From an uncultured Pelagibacteraceae bacterium (GTDB lineage Bacteria > Pseudomonadota > Alphaproteobacteria > Pelagibacterales > Pelagibacteraceae): a DNA stretch of 64,000 bases. Positions 55,433 to 63,712 of this stretch are shown piece by piece (position 1 is the stretch's first letter; each line of letters opens with the position of its first letter). The stretch spans positions 62,001-126,000 of the forward strand of contig CACMIH010000001.1 in assembly GCA_902613755.1 (NCBI GenBank). Direction: 5' to 3'. Position numbers and translations under genes: made by a program. The notes beneath the pieces were generated by a model. It saw nothing but the letters and a program-made list of their open reading frames with translations, was not told where the DNA came from and did no database searches.

Positions 55433-55926
55433 TGAATAAAATAGCAATTTATCCTGGAACATTTGATCCAATTACTTTTGGACATATAGATGTAATAAAA
55501 AAATCATTAAAATTGTTTGATAAGTTAGTAGTAGGTGTCTCAGACGAAAGTAACAAAGATTATTTATTTAGTTCTGATGAAAGAATAGAAATAGTAAATA
55601 AAGCTTTATTTAAAGATCTAAAGTTAAATAGAAAAAAGATAAAAGTTGTTTCTTTTGGATCTTTAACTACTGATTTATGTAAAAAATATAAATCAAACAT
55701 AATTTTAAGAGGATTAAGAGCTGTATCTGATTTTGAATACGAATTTCAATTAGCTGGTATGAATAGAAAATTGAACCAAAATATAGAAACAATTTTTTTA
55801 ATGTCTGATGTAGAAAATCAAATCATTTCATCAAGATTTGTCAAAGAGATTGTTAAATTAAAAGGTGATATAAAAAAATTTACTACAAAAAGCACAATTA
55901 AATCATTAAAAGAAAAATATGAATAA
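55432..55926 (+). CDS. coaD: Phosphopantetheine adenylyltransferase
   Basis: Fourth step of coenzyme A synthesis, 164 aa. Nucleotidyltransferase motif YPGTFDPITFGHIDVI with the T-x-G-H signature, RGLRAVSDFEYEFQLAGMN as the pantetheine-binding loop, and SSRFVKEIVKLKGD in the late region. Overlaps gyrA by one base and the cyclophilin gene by 8. Identity secure. Confidence 0.95.
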   Translation: MNKIAIYPGTFDPITFGHIDVIKKSLKLFDKLVVGVSDESNKDYLFSSDERIEIVNKALFKDLKLNRKKIKVVSFGSLTTDLCKKYKSNIILRGLRAVSDFEYEFQLAGMNRKLNQNIETIFLMSDVENQIISSRFVKEIVKLKGDIKKFTTKSTIKSLKEKYE

Positions 55927-56479
55927 AATTTTTATTAAAATACTTATTTTGTTTTTTTTAATTACTAATCAATCAATAGCTGAGGAGAATATAATGATAT
56001 TAAAATTAAAAGATGGTGATGTTAAAATTGAATTATTCGAAGATATTGCGCCAAATCATGTAAAAAGAATTAAGGAATTAGCAAATAGTGGTACATATGA
56101 TAACGTTGTTTTTCACAGAGTTATAGATGGATTCATGGCCCAAACAGGAGATGTAAAATTTGGTAATTCAGAGTCTAAAGATTTTGATCTTAGAAGAGCA
56201 GGCATGGGTGGTTCTGACTTCCCAGATTTAAAGCAAGAATTTAATAGTTTACCACATGATAGAGGAACTTTATCAATGGCAAGATCTCAAGACCCTGATA
56301 GTGCAAACAGTCAATTCTTTATTTGTTTTCAACCAGCTCCTTTTTTAGATCGACAATATACAGTTTTTGGAAAAGTAATAGAAGGAATGGAATTTGTTGA
56401 TAAAATCAAAAGAGGTGACCAAAACAATAATGGTTCTGTTACTGATCCAGATAAAATTATTAGTTTCAAATCTCAATAA
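55919..56479 (+). CDS. ppiA: Periplasmic cyclophilin-type peptidyl-prolyl isomerase
   Basis: 186 aa with signal peptide (about 1-21, ILILFFLITNQSIA). Cyclophilin core: VVFHRVIDGFMAQTGD, AMARSQDPDSANSQFFIC (here LSMARSQDPDSANSQFF), FLDRQYTVFGKVIEGM. Assists folding of exported proteins. Overlaps coaD by 8 bases and precedes tgt by 8. Family certain; the E. coli name is by analogy. Confidence 0.88.
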   Translation: MNKIFIKILILFFLITNQSIAEENIMILKLKDGDVKIELFEDIAPNHVKRIKELANSGTYDNVVFHRVIDGFMAQTGDVKFGNSESKDFDLRRAGMGGSDFPDLKQEFNSLPHDRGTLSMARSQDPDSANSQFFICFQPAPFLDRQYTVFGKVIEGMEFVDKIKRGDQNNNGSVTDPDKIISFKSQ

Positions 56480-56487
56480 TTTTTTTA

Positions 56488-57600
56488 ATGGCATTAAAAA
56501 AATTTGCCTTTAACGTTTTAAAAAAAGATAAATTTGCTAGGTGTGGTTTAATAGAGACCCATCGTGGAAATATACATACTCCAGCATTCATGCCTGTTGG
56601 AACACAAGCTACGGTAAAAGCTTGTACAATAGATGATATAAAAAAAACAGGTTCAGAAATAATACTTTCAAATACTTATCATCTAATGATACGACCAGGT
56701 GTTGAAAGAATTCAATCTGCTGGTGGGCTTCATAATTTTATGAATTGTAATTTACCTATTTTAACAGACTCTGGTGGTTTTCAAGTTATGTCTTTATCAA
56801 AATTAAATAAAATCGATAGAGAGAAGGGTGCTATATTTAATTCTCATGTTGATGGAAAAAAATTTTACTTAAGTCCGGAAGAGAGTATCCGAATTCAGTT
56901 GGGTTTAAATTCTGATATTGTGATGATTATGGATGAGTGCCCAAAAAAAACTAATGATTATAATGTAATTAAAAAATCTATGGACTTATCACTTTACTGG
57001 GCAGAAAGATCTAAAGCGGCATTTGGAAATAATCCACATAAAGCTTTATTTGGTATAGTCCAAGGGGGTCTTTTTAAAGATTTAAGATTAAAATCTCTTC
57101 AAGAGTTAATTAAAATTGGTTTTGATGGGTATGCCCTCGGAGGATTAGCTGTAGGAGAAACTCAAGATGAAATGTTTAACGTTTTAGATGATATTAAGGA
57201 AAACTTACCTATTGAAAGACCACACTATTTAATGGGAGTTGGAACACCATCAGATATTTTGGGTGCTGTAAAAAGAGGTATAGATATGTTTGACTGTGTA
57301 TTGCCAACTAGATCTGGCAGAACAGGTTTGGCTTTTACATGGCAGGGAAGAATCAATATTAAAAATAACAAATATCAAAATGACAACACGCCACTTGATC
57401 CAAATTGTAAAAATCTTAATTTAAATAAATATTCAAAAAATTATTTAAATCACTTATTTAATACAAATGAAATTCTTGCCTCAATGTTATTGACGCTAAA
57501 TAATATTAATTTTTATCAAGAATTAATGGCCTCTATCAGAAAAAATATTAATGAAGGCACTTTTGATCAATTTCACGATAAATACATTGATAAGTTGTAG
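56488..57600 (+). CDS. tgt: tRNA-guanine transglycosylase with degenerate zinc site
   Basis: Exchanges guanine-34 for preQ1 in queuosine tRNAs. 370 aa. Active-site motifs are normal: LTDSGGFQVMSL, GGLAVGETQDEM, and MFDCVLPTRSGRTGLAFT. The zinc site is not: bacterial Tgt normally has C-x-C-x2-C and a His 26 residues later. Here only C307 remains; the equivalents are N309, L312 and N338 (in DPNCKNLNLNKY and LTLNNINFYQ). The rest of this region aligns without gaps, so the change is real. Either zinc is no longer needed or other residues replace it. Confidence 0.93.
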   Translation: MALKKFAFNVLKKDKFARCGLIETHRGNIHTPAFMPVGTQATVKACTIDDIKKTGSEIILSNTYHLMIRPGVERIQSAGGLHNFMNCNLPILTDSGGFQVMSLSKLNKIDREKGAIFNSHVDGKKFYLSPEESIRIQLGLNSDIVMIMDECPKKTNDYNVIKKSMDLSLYWAERSKAAFGNNPHKALFGIVQGGLFKDLRLKSLQELIKIGFDGYALGGLAVGETQDEMFNVLDDIKENLPIERPHYLMGVGTPSDILGAVKRGIDMFDCVLPTRSGRTGLAFTWQGRINIKNNKYQNDNTPLDPNCKNLNLNKYSKNYLNHLFNTNEILASMLLTLNNINFYQELMASIRKNINEGTFDQFHDKYIDKL

Positions 57601-57630
57601 AAGCTTTATAGATTTGGTTAAAATTGTCAT

Positions 57631-57660
57631 TTGAAAAAAAATAATAATTCTGTATATAAC
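57631..57660 (+). promoter_or_regulatory. Promoter of tRNA-Lys
   Basis: TTGAAA at 57631-57636 and TATATA at 57653-57658 (16-base spacer), or TATAAC at 57655-57660 (18 bases). The tRNA starts 24 bases further on. A good sigma-70-type match in the 84-base gap after tgt. Confidence 0.5.
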
Positions 57661-57684
57661 AACTATTCAATTTGAATAATTTGG

Positions 57685-57760
<76 letters not shown>

Positions 57761-57769
57761 TTAATTCAA

Positions 57770-58597
57770 TTAACTTAAATTAATTGGTGGGTAATCTAAA
57801 ATAACCTCATTCATCCATGCGTTAAGCTGTTTTATTCGAGTATCAGATGAAGGATGTGTGCTCATAAATTGAGGTGGTTCTTTACCTTTATTAAATTCTT
57901 TCATTCTTTCCCAAATTTTGACTGTTTCTCTTATATCATATCCAGACAGAGAAGAAAAAATCATACCTAAATAATCTGCTTCGCTCTCTTGTTTTCTGTT
58001 AAATGGATTCATTATACCCAATTGAGCTAGCAAGCCAACAGTATCCATGCCAGTTGTTCTATTGATATCGGATAGAACTCCTCCACTGGCAATATCTATT
58101 ATTCTTGCTCCAGTATTTAATAAAACACCTCTACTAGCTCTTTCTACAGAATGTTTAGCCACAGCATGAGCAACCTCATGTCCCATTACCGCTGCTAAAC
58201 CATTTGTATTTTTGGTAACATCCAATATACCGGTGTAAACTGCAATTTTTCCACCTGGCATACACCAAGCATTTCTAACTTTTTTATTTTCAATTAAAAT
58301 GTATTCCCAATCAAAATTTTTTGTAGGGTCGTTTAAATTTGACCTATAAAAATATTCACTTATTGAATCTTCCATTTTTTTCCCAATTTCTTTTATTTCA
58401 TTAAGTTTTTTAACATCATTGCTCATTTTTTCTTTTTCTTTTACTTTTTCATAAATCTGAGCAGCTTGTGCATTTAATTTTGCTTCTGGAATAATTTTTA
58501 ATTGTTTTCTATCTGTTATTGGTGCTGATGAACAAGAATGTAAAAAAAGACTTCCACATCCACAACCCACATATGTTAAAAATTTTCTTCTATCCAT
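57770..58597 (-). CDS. M48-family metalloprotease, Tat-type lipoprotein
   Basis: 275 aa periplasmic protease. The zinc motif H140-E141-x-x-H144 (GHEVAHAVAKH) and the third ligand in ESEADYLGM match peptidase M48 (BepA/LoiP-like). The N-terminus MDRRKFLTYVGCGCG combines an RRxFL twin-arginine motif with a lipobox ending at C22 (LFLHSC), so a Tat-exported lipoprotein is likely; TatABC is encoded in this window. Probably degrades misfolded outer-membrane or periplasmic proteins. No TPR domain. Confidence 0.86.
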   Translation of the reverse strand: MDRRKFLTYVGCGCGSLFLHSCSSAPITDRKQLKIIPEAKLNAQAAQIYEKVKEKEKMSNDVKKLNEIKEIGKKMEDSISEYFYRSNLNDPTKNFDWEYILIENKKVRNAWCMPGGKIAVYTGILDVTKNTNGLAAVMGHEVAHAVAKHSVERASRGVLLNTGARIIDIASGGVLSDINRTTGMDTVGLLAQLGIMNPFNRKQESEADYLGMIFSSLSGYDIRETVKIWERMKEFNKGKEPPQFMSTHPSSDTRIKQLNAWMNEVILDYPPINLS

Positions 58598-58628
58598 ATC
58601 TATTTAAAATTGATATTAATAATTTAAT

Positions 58629-58706
58629 ATGAATCTCAATAACAAAATCTTAATTGTATTATTTATCATTGCAATTGTTTTTGTTGTATATGCTAGTTAT
58701 AGTTAA
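58629..58706 (+). CDS. Possible 25-aa membrane mini-protein
   Basis: A short frame, MNLNNKILIVLF... ending VVYASYS, forms one perfect hydrophobic helix flanked by Asn/Lys. It lies on the same strand immediately before the DUF502 gene, with eight bases between. There is no clear SD. Random AT-rich DNA can give such frames, so it is only a candidate. Confidence 0.35.
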   Translation: MNLNNKILIVLFIIAIVFVVYASYS

Positions 58707-58714
58707 ATTTAAAT

Positions 58715-59332
58715 ATGGCAAAAAAAGGCTCAAAAAAATCTTTTTCATTAACTTTACGTAATTATTTTATTACGGGTGTTGTTGTATTGATACCAATTGG
58801 TTTTACGATATATTTAACTAAAATATTAATAGGAATATCTTCAAATATTATACCAAAAAATATTAATCCTAATAGTTATCTTCCTTTTAATATTCCAGGT
58901 GTAGAAATAGTAGTTACAATCATTTTTATTACTTTAGTTGGTGGTTTATCACTTTCTTTTTTTGGAAAAAGAATTTTAAAATTAATTGATGATTTATTTA
59001 AAAGAATTCCTTTTTTAAGAACAGTTTATTCTGCCATAGTTCAAATGACAGAAACATTTTCTAAAAAAGATGATGGTAAAAAAAGTGTAGTATTAATTGA
59101 ATATCCTAGAAAAGGAGTTTGGGCGGTAGGTTTTGCAACAAAAGAAAATAAGGGTGAGATGGCTCAAAAGACTGGTAAGAATCTAATAAATGTTTTTGTA
59201 CCAACAACACCAAATCCAACAAGTGGTTTTTTATTAATGTTTCCAATCGAGGACGTCATATATTTGAATATGTCTTTTGAGGAAGCATCTAAATTTATAG
59301 TTTCAGCAGGTACTTCTACCAAAAAATCTTAA
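58715..59332 (+). CDS. DUF502 family membrane protein
   Basis: 205 aa with two membrane helices (about 16-36 and 57-80) and a cytosolic or periplasmic C-terminal domain. LRNYFITGVVVLIPIGFTIYL, IPFLRTVYSAIVQMTETF and VFVPTTPNPTSGFLLMFP are DUF502 signatures. Function unknown; the family is widespread and in plants includes COV-type proteins. Ends tail-to-tail with recG by 4 bases. Confidence 0.88.
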   Translation: MAKKGSKKSFSLTLRNYFITGVVVLIPIGFTIYLTKILIGISSNIIPKNINPNSYLPFNIPGVEIVVTIIFITLVGGLSLSFFGKRILKLIDDLFKRIPFLRTVYSAIVQMTETFSKKDDGKKSVVLIEYPRKGVWAVGFATKENKGEMAQKTGKNLINVFVPTTPNPTSGFLLMFPIEDVIYLNMSFEEASKFIVSAGTSTKKS

Positions 59333-61380
59333 GCAATATCATTAATTATATCCGCTCTGTCGTATAACTTTATCAGTGGTTTGAACTTTCCTATATCTTC
59401 ATTCATTTTTTCAATTCTTCTCATTTCTTTTTCGGCAAGTAAGAAAAGATCGTTATGATGAATGGGATCAGCTAATTTAAAATTTTTAGTTCCACTTTGT
59501 TTAAATCCTAAAATATCACCAAAACCTCTTAATTTCATATCTTCTTCTGATATTAAAAAACCATCATTTGAATCTTTTAGTATTTTAATTCTTTTTTTAG
59601 CATTATCAGTTAAATTAGATTTAAACATCAGTATACAAGCCGAGTCTTTTTCTCCGCGACCAACTCTACCTCTCAATTGATGTAGTTGAGAAAGTCCAAA
59701 TTTATTTGCATTTTCAATTATTATTACATTTGCATTAGGAAAATCAATTCCAACTTCTATAATTGTTGTAGAGACTAAAATTTTAAATTTATTTTTTAAA
59801 AAATTGTTAAGTATTATGTTTTTTTCTTCCATAAGTGTTTTGCCATGAAGTAAACAAACCTGGTTAGGGAATTTTTTGTTTAAAAATTCAAATTTTTTTA
59901 CAGCAGAAGAGTGGTCTAATTTCTTTGATTCTTCAATTAAAGGGCAAACCCAAAAAATTTGATTACCTAATTTTATTTCTTTTTTAATAAATTTAAGCAC
60001 ATCCTCAATTTTAGATTCTAATTTACTGTAAGTTTTTATCGTTTTTCTGTTTGAAGGTTTTTCACGAATTATAGAAATATCCATATCACCATAAACTGTC
60101 ATTGTTAAAGTTCTTGGTATAGGTGTAGCTGTCATTAAAAGTACATCGCAATCTATCCCACCTTTATCCGATAATTTTTTTCTTTGATTAACACCAAATT
60201 TATGTTGTTCATCTATAACTATTAATCCTAATTTTTTAAAAATTACTTTTTTTTGAAATATTGCGTGTGTACCAAAAATAATATCAATTTTCTTATTCTC
60301 TAAATTTTTATAAATTTCTTTTCTAACACTGTATTCAGACTTTCCTGAAATTAATTCTATTTTTAAATTTTTAGGAAATATTTTTCTTGCAAGATTATAA
60401 TGTTGTCTTGCAAGAATTTCTGTAGGCGCCATAAAAGCAACCTGGAAACCAGAATTTATAGTATTAATGGCGGCTAAAAGAGATACAATTGTTTTTCCAC
60501 TACCAACATCACCTTGTAAAAGTCTAAACATCTTATTTGTAGAGTTTAGATCGTTGTTTATTTCTCTTAGTGATTTTGTTTGATCATTTGTAAGAGAAAA
60601 ACCTAAATTTTTTATTACAGTATTTTGTTTATTTACATTTATGTTTTTATTTTTTTTTTTAATTCTTTTTATTTTTTTTCTTATTTCTGAATTAACAAGG
60701 AATGTTGAAAATATTTCATCAAAGGCAAGTCTTTGATAAAAATTTGATTTAAAATTTCCAATATTTTCAGGTTTATGTAATTCTTTAATTGAATCGTTCC
60801 AACTTATGTTTTGAAATTTTGACATAATATTCTCAGAATGCCATTCATTAAATTTTGGTAAATTAATAATAATTTGATTTAAAATTTTATTATAGATTTT
60901 TTCAGAAATACCATCAGTTAATGAGTATTTATTATGAACTTGTTTTATTAATGAAGAATTATCAGAGATATATTTTGGATTGGTAATTTGGTATTTGTTT
61001 CTAAAATGACCAATTTTACCACTAACAGTAATTTCTTTCCCTAAAGGAAGTATTTTTTTAACATAACCCTCATAACTATTGAAAAAAACACAATCTAATT
61101 CACCTGTTTCATCAACACACAAAACTCTATTCGGTAATTTTCTTACTCTTGGGAAGTTATATTTCTGTGGAACTATAGTTACTGTTTGTGTTTCACCGAT
61201 TTTTAAATCTTTAATTTTATATGAAAGGCTTCTATCTGTATATGATTTTGGAAGTTTCCACAGTAAATCAAATAAATTATTAATATTTTTCTTTTTTAAT
61301 AAATTTTTAGTTTTATCTCCTACACCTTTTAATGAACTTAAATCTGACAATAAATATTCATAATTTGTTTTATTATTCAT
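59329..61380 (-). CDS. recG: ATP-dependent DNA helicase RecG
   Basis: Rescues stalled replication forks by branch migration. 683 aa from the ATG at 61380; an in-frame TTG two codons upstream is less likely. N-terminal wedge/OB domain, then helicase motifs I (LLQGDVGSGKT), II (VIDEQHKFG), III (LLMTATPIPRTL), and QLRGRVGRGEK with the TRG-like C-terminal region. Longer tail than needed is absent; overall normal size. Confidence 0.95.
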   Translation of the reverse strand: MNNKTNYEYLLSDLSSLKGVGDKTKNLLKKKNINNLFDLLWKLPKSYTDRSLSYKIKDLKIGETQTVTIVPQKYNFPRVRKLPNRVLCVDETGELDCVFFNSYEGYVKKILPLGKEITVSGKIGHFRNKYQITNPKYISDNSSLIKQVHNKYSLTDGISEKIYNKILNQIIINLPKFNEWHSENIMSKFQNISWNDSIKELHKPENIGNFKSNFYQRLAFDEIFSTFLVNSEIRKKIKRIKKKNKNINVNKQNTVIKNLGFSLTNDQTKSLREINNDLNSTNKMFRLLQGDVGSGKTIVSLLAAINTINSGFQVAFMAPTEILARQHYNLARKIFPKNLKIELISGKSEYSVRKEIYKNLENKKIDIIFGTHAIFQKKVIFKKLGLIVIDEQHKFGVNQRKKLSDKGGIDCDVLLMTATPIPRTLTMTVYGDMDISIIREKPSNRKTIKTYSKLESKIEDVLKFIKKEIKLGNQIFWVCPLIEESKKLDHSSAVKKFEFLNKKFPNQVCLLHGKTLMEEKNIILNNFLKNKFKILVSTTIIEVGIDFPNANVIIIENANKFGLSQLHQLRGRVGRGEKDSACILMFKSNLTDNAKKRIKILKDSNDGFLISEEDMKLRGFGDILGFKQSGTKNFKLADPIHHNDLFLLAEKEMRRIEKMNEDIGKFKPLIKLYDRADIINDIA

Positions 61381-61405
61381 TAACAACTAATATATTCTAA
61401 TAATT

Positions 61406-61669
61406 ATGATCAACATAGATGAATTAAAAAAAAAAATTATATATCGATCTAACTATCGAGGCACAAAAGAGATGGATAATCTTTTGGGTGCATTTACTAA
61501 AAAATATATAAATATTTTAAACGTAAATGATCTTATTGATTTAGAGAAATTACTAAATATAGATGACACTAATCTGTATAACTTTTACAATGGTTTTAAA
61601 ACAGATATAGATTTTGCAAACAATAAGATAAATTTACTTTATAAAAATTTTGATTATTCGAAAAAATGA
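61406..61669 (+). CDS. sdhE: FAD assembly factor SdhE
   Basis: 87 aa. Matches SdhE (CptB/DUF339), which helps attach FAD to succinate dehydrogenase: SNYRGTKEMDNLLGAF contains the RGxxE motif, followed by LIDLEKLLNIDDTNLYNF. Next to recG, the usual alphaproteobacterial place. It is divergent from recG with 25 bases between. Ends against the tRNA-Ser gene. Confidence 0.88.
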   Translation: MINIDELKKKIIYRSNYRGTKEMDNLLGAFTKKYINILNVNDLIDLEKLLNIDDTNLYNFYNGFKTDIDFANNKINLLYKNFDYSKK

Positions 61670-61759
61670 TGGCGGAGAGACTGGGATTCGAACCCAGGAA
61701 AGAGTTGCCCCTTTGCCGGTTTTCAAGACCGGTGCTTTCAACCGCTCAGCCATCTCTCC
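61670..61759 (-). tRNA. tRNA-Ser (UGA)
   Basis: 90 nt with long variable arm and encoded CCA. Acceptor GGAGAGA pairs with TCTCTCC. Anticodon loop CTTGAAA gives UGA. T-arm CTGGG-TTCGAAT-CCCAG. The 3' CCA abuts the sdhE stop codon. Confidence 0.96.
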
Positions 61760-61776
61760 GTGAGCAAGGTTTTATA

Positions 61777-61782
61777 ATTATA
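61777..61782 (-). promoter_or_regulatory. -10 element of tRNA-Ser
   Basis: Consensus TATAAT on the minus strand (ATTATA on plus), ending 17 bases before the tRNA 5' end. The -35 is weak (TTTATG at 15-base spacing). Confidence 0.42.
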
Positions 61783-61845
61783 ATGATTTAATTCAACCAT
61801 AAAATAGTCTAATAAACTTATTAATTAATAGTACCTATATATTCA

Positions 61846-62724
61846 ATGAATAAAGAATTTAATAGAGGCTTACTTCTTGCTGGCTTTGGATCTTTTTGGT
61901 GGGGTTTTTTTGGTGTTATTTATTTTAAATACATTGCTTATATTGGTCATATCGAGCTGGTTGTACATAGATGTCTTTGGACAGCTTTTACATTAACATT
62001 AACAACTTTCTTTTTCGCTAAATGGAGTATTTTTTTTAAAACAATGCAAAGTAAATCAAATTTATTTTATTTATTTATATCTGGTTTTTTAATTTTTAAT
62101 AATTGGGGTGTTTGGATATATGCTATTGCGACTAACAGAATTATAGATGCCAGTTTTGGATATTTTATAATGCCTATTTTAAGCGTAATGCTAGGTTATT
62201 TATTTTTTAGAGAAAAACTTAATAAAAAAAGAATTTTTTCAATTCTGTTAGTTGTTTTATCAATTCTTTTTTTGACAATTGTAAGCATTAAATCTTTACC
62301 TTGGGTTGGAATAATTGTTGCTTTGAGTTGGAGTTTTTACAATCTTGTAAGAAAGAAAATTAATGTAGATACAGATGTTGGTCTTTTAATTGAAAGTTTA
62401 TTTATATTACCATTTGCATTGATTGTTTTTTATTTAATTGTAAATCAAGGGTATAACGATTTTCAATTATCTGATCCACCGATGATGTTATTTATTTTTC
62501 TTGCAGGACCAATGACAGTGATACCTTTGTTTTTATATGTTAGAGGTGTTGAATTATGTGGTTTAGGACCAGCTGGAATGATTTTTTACATTACACCAAC
62601 GTTACAGTTTTTATTAGGATATTTTTATTACAATGAGCCTTTTTCAATCTCAAAATTAGTTAGTTTTATTTTTATTTGGATTGCTGTAATTATATATTTG
62701 AAAGATTTGCATGAAACAAATTAA
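61846..62724 (+). CDS. rarD: RarD-type EamA permease
   Basis: 292 aa inner-membrane protein with ten predicted helices. GFGSFWWGFFGVIYFKYI, ELVVHRCLW and NWGVWIYAIATNRIIDASFGYFIMPI (core NWGVWIYAIATNRIIDAS) are RarD signatures within the DMT superfamily. Substrate unknown. Overlaps the lytic transglycosylase gene by 14 bases. Confidence 0.88.
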   Translation: MNKEFNRGLLLAGFGSFWWGFFGVIYFKYIAYIGHIELVVHRCLWTAFTLTLTTFFFAKWSIFFKTMQSKSNLFYLFISGFLIFNNWGVWIYAIATNRIIDASFGYFIMPILSVMLGYLFFREKLNKKRIFSILLVVLSILFLTIVSIKSLPWVGIIVALSWSFYNLVRKKINVDTDVGLLIESLFILPFALIVFYLIVNQGYNDFQLSDPPMMLFIFLAGPMTVIPLFLYVRGVELCGLGPAGMIFYITPTLQFLLGYFYYNEPFSISKLVSFIFIWIAVIIYLKDLHETN

Positions 62725-63712
62725 TTTTTTTATATTTTTTATATTAATTTCTATTAATTATTCATTAGCTGATATCAATAAAGAATTTGAAATTTGGAAA
62801 TTAAATTTCAAAAAAATTGCTCTAGAAAACAATATTTCAGAACAAACTTTTGATATAGTTATGTCTGATACTAAATTTTTATCAAATGTAATTAAATATG
62901 ACAGGTATCAACCAGAATTTTATGAAGATACCAAAACTTACATTTCAAAAAGAACATCATCAAAAAAAGTTTCTTTAGGAAAAAAATTTTATGATAAAAA
63001 TTCAAAACTAATTAATTTAGTTGAAAATAAATTTGAAATCGAAAAAGAACTACTATTAGCACTTATGGGAATTGAGACAAATTTTGGAACATATGTAGGA
63101 AAAATGGATATTTTATCTTCTTTAGCAACTTTAAGCTTTGATAAAAGAAGATCAGAATTTTTTACAAATGAGCTTTTAATTCTTTTAAAATTAATAGAAA
63201 ATAAACAAATTGATTATAAAACTTTATATGGATCATGGGCGGGCGCGTTTGGTTTTTTCCAATTTATGCCATCTACAATGAAAAATTATGCAATTGACCA
63301 TGATGCCAACGGGTACATAGATTTAAAAAATAATAATGATGCTTATGCATCAGCATCAAATTACTTAAATCAAATAGGATGGAAAAGTAATAATCCTTGT
63401 TTCTTTAGAATAGATTTATCTGAGGACATACCAAGTAAATATTTAAATATTTCAGCAAAAAAACTTCATGATAAAAAAAAATTAAAATATTTTAGAAAGT
63501 ATATCAAAAATAATAATCAAATAGATAAAAGGTTTAATAAATTTAATGTAGCAATTATAACTCCAGATAAAGATATAATACCTGATGCTGAAACGTTAAA
63601 TCCAGCTTATATTGTTTTTGATAACTACGAGATAATTTTAAAATGGAATAGATCATTGAGATTTGCTCTGGCTGTTTGCACATTAAAAGATAAATTTAAA
63701 AATGAACTTTAA
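62711..63712 (+). CDS. Membrane-bound lytic murein transglycosylase (MltB type)
   Basis: 333 aa with signal peptide (about 1-20). SLT/MltB domain: catalytic Glu122 in MGIETNFGTYVG, SLATLSFDKRRSEFF, and WAGAFGFFQFMPSTMKNYAIDHDANG (core WAGAFGFFQFMPST). Cleaves peptidoglycan glycan strands. Lacks a lipobox. It overlaps the next gene, an RlpA-like lipoprotein, by 11 bases; the two could act together at the septum or cell wall. Confidence 0.9.
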   Translation: MKQINFFIFFILISINYSLADINKEFEIWKLNFKKIALENNISEQTFDIVMSDTKFLSNVIKYDRYQPEFYEDTKTYISKRTSSKKVSLGKKFYDKNSKLINLVENKFEIEKELLLALMGIETNFGTYVGKMDILSSLATLSFDKRRSEFFTNELLILLKLIENKQIDYKTLYGSWAGAFGFFQFMPSTMKNYAIDHDANGYIDLKNNNDAYASASNYLNQIGWKSNNPCFFRIDLSEDIPSKYLNISAKKLHDKKKLKYFRKYIKNNNQIDKRFNKFNVAIITPDKDIIPDAETLNPAYIVFDNYEIILKWNRSLRFALAVCTLKDKFKNEL

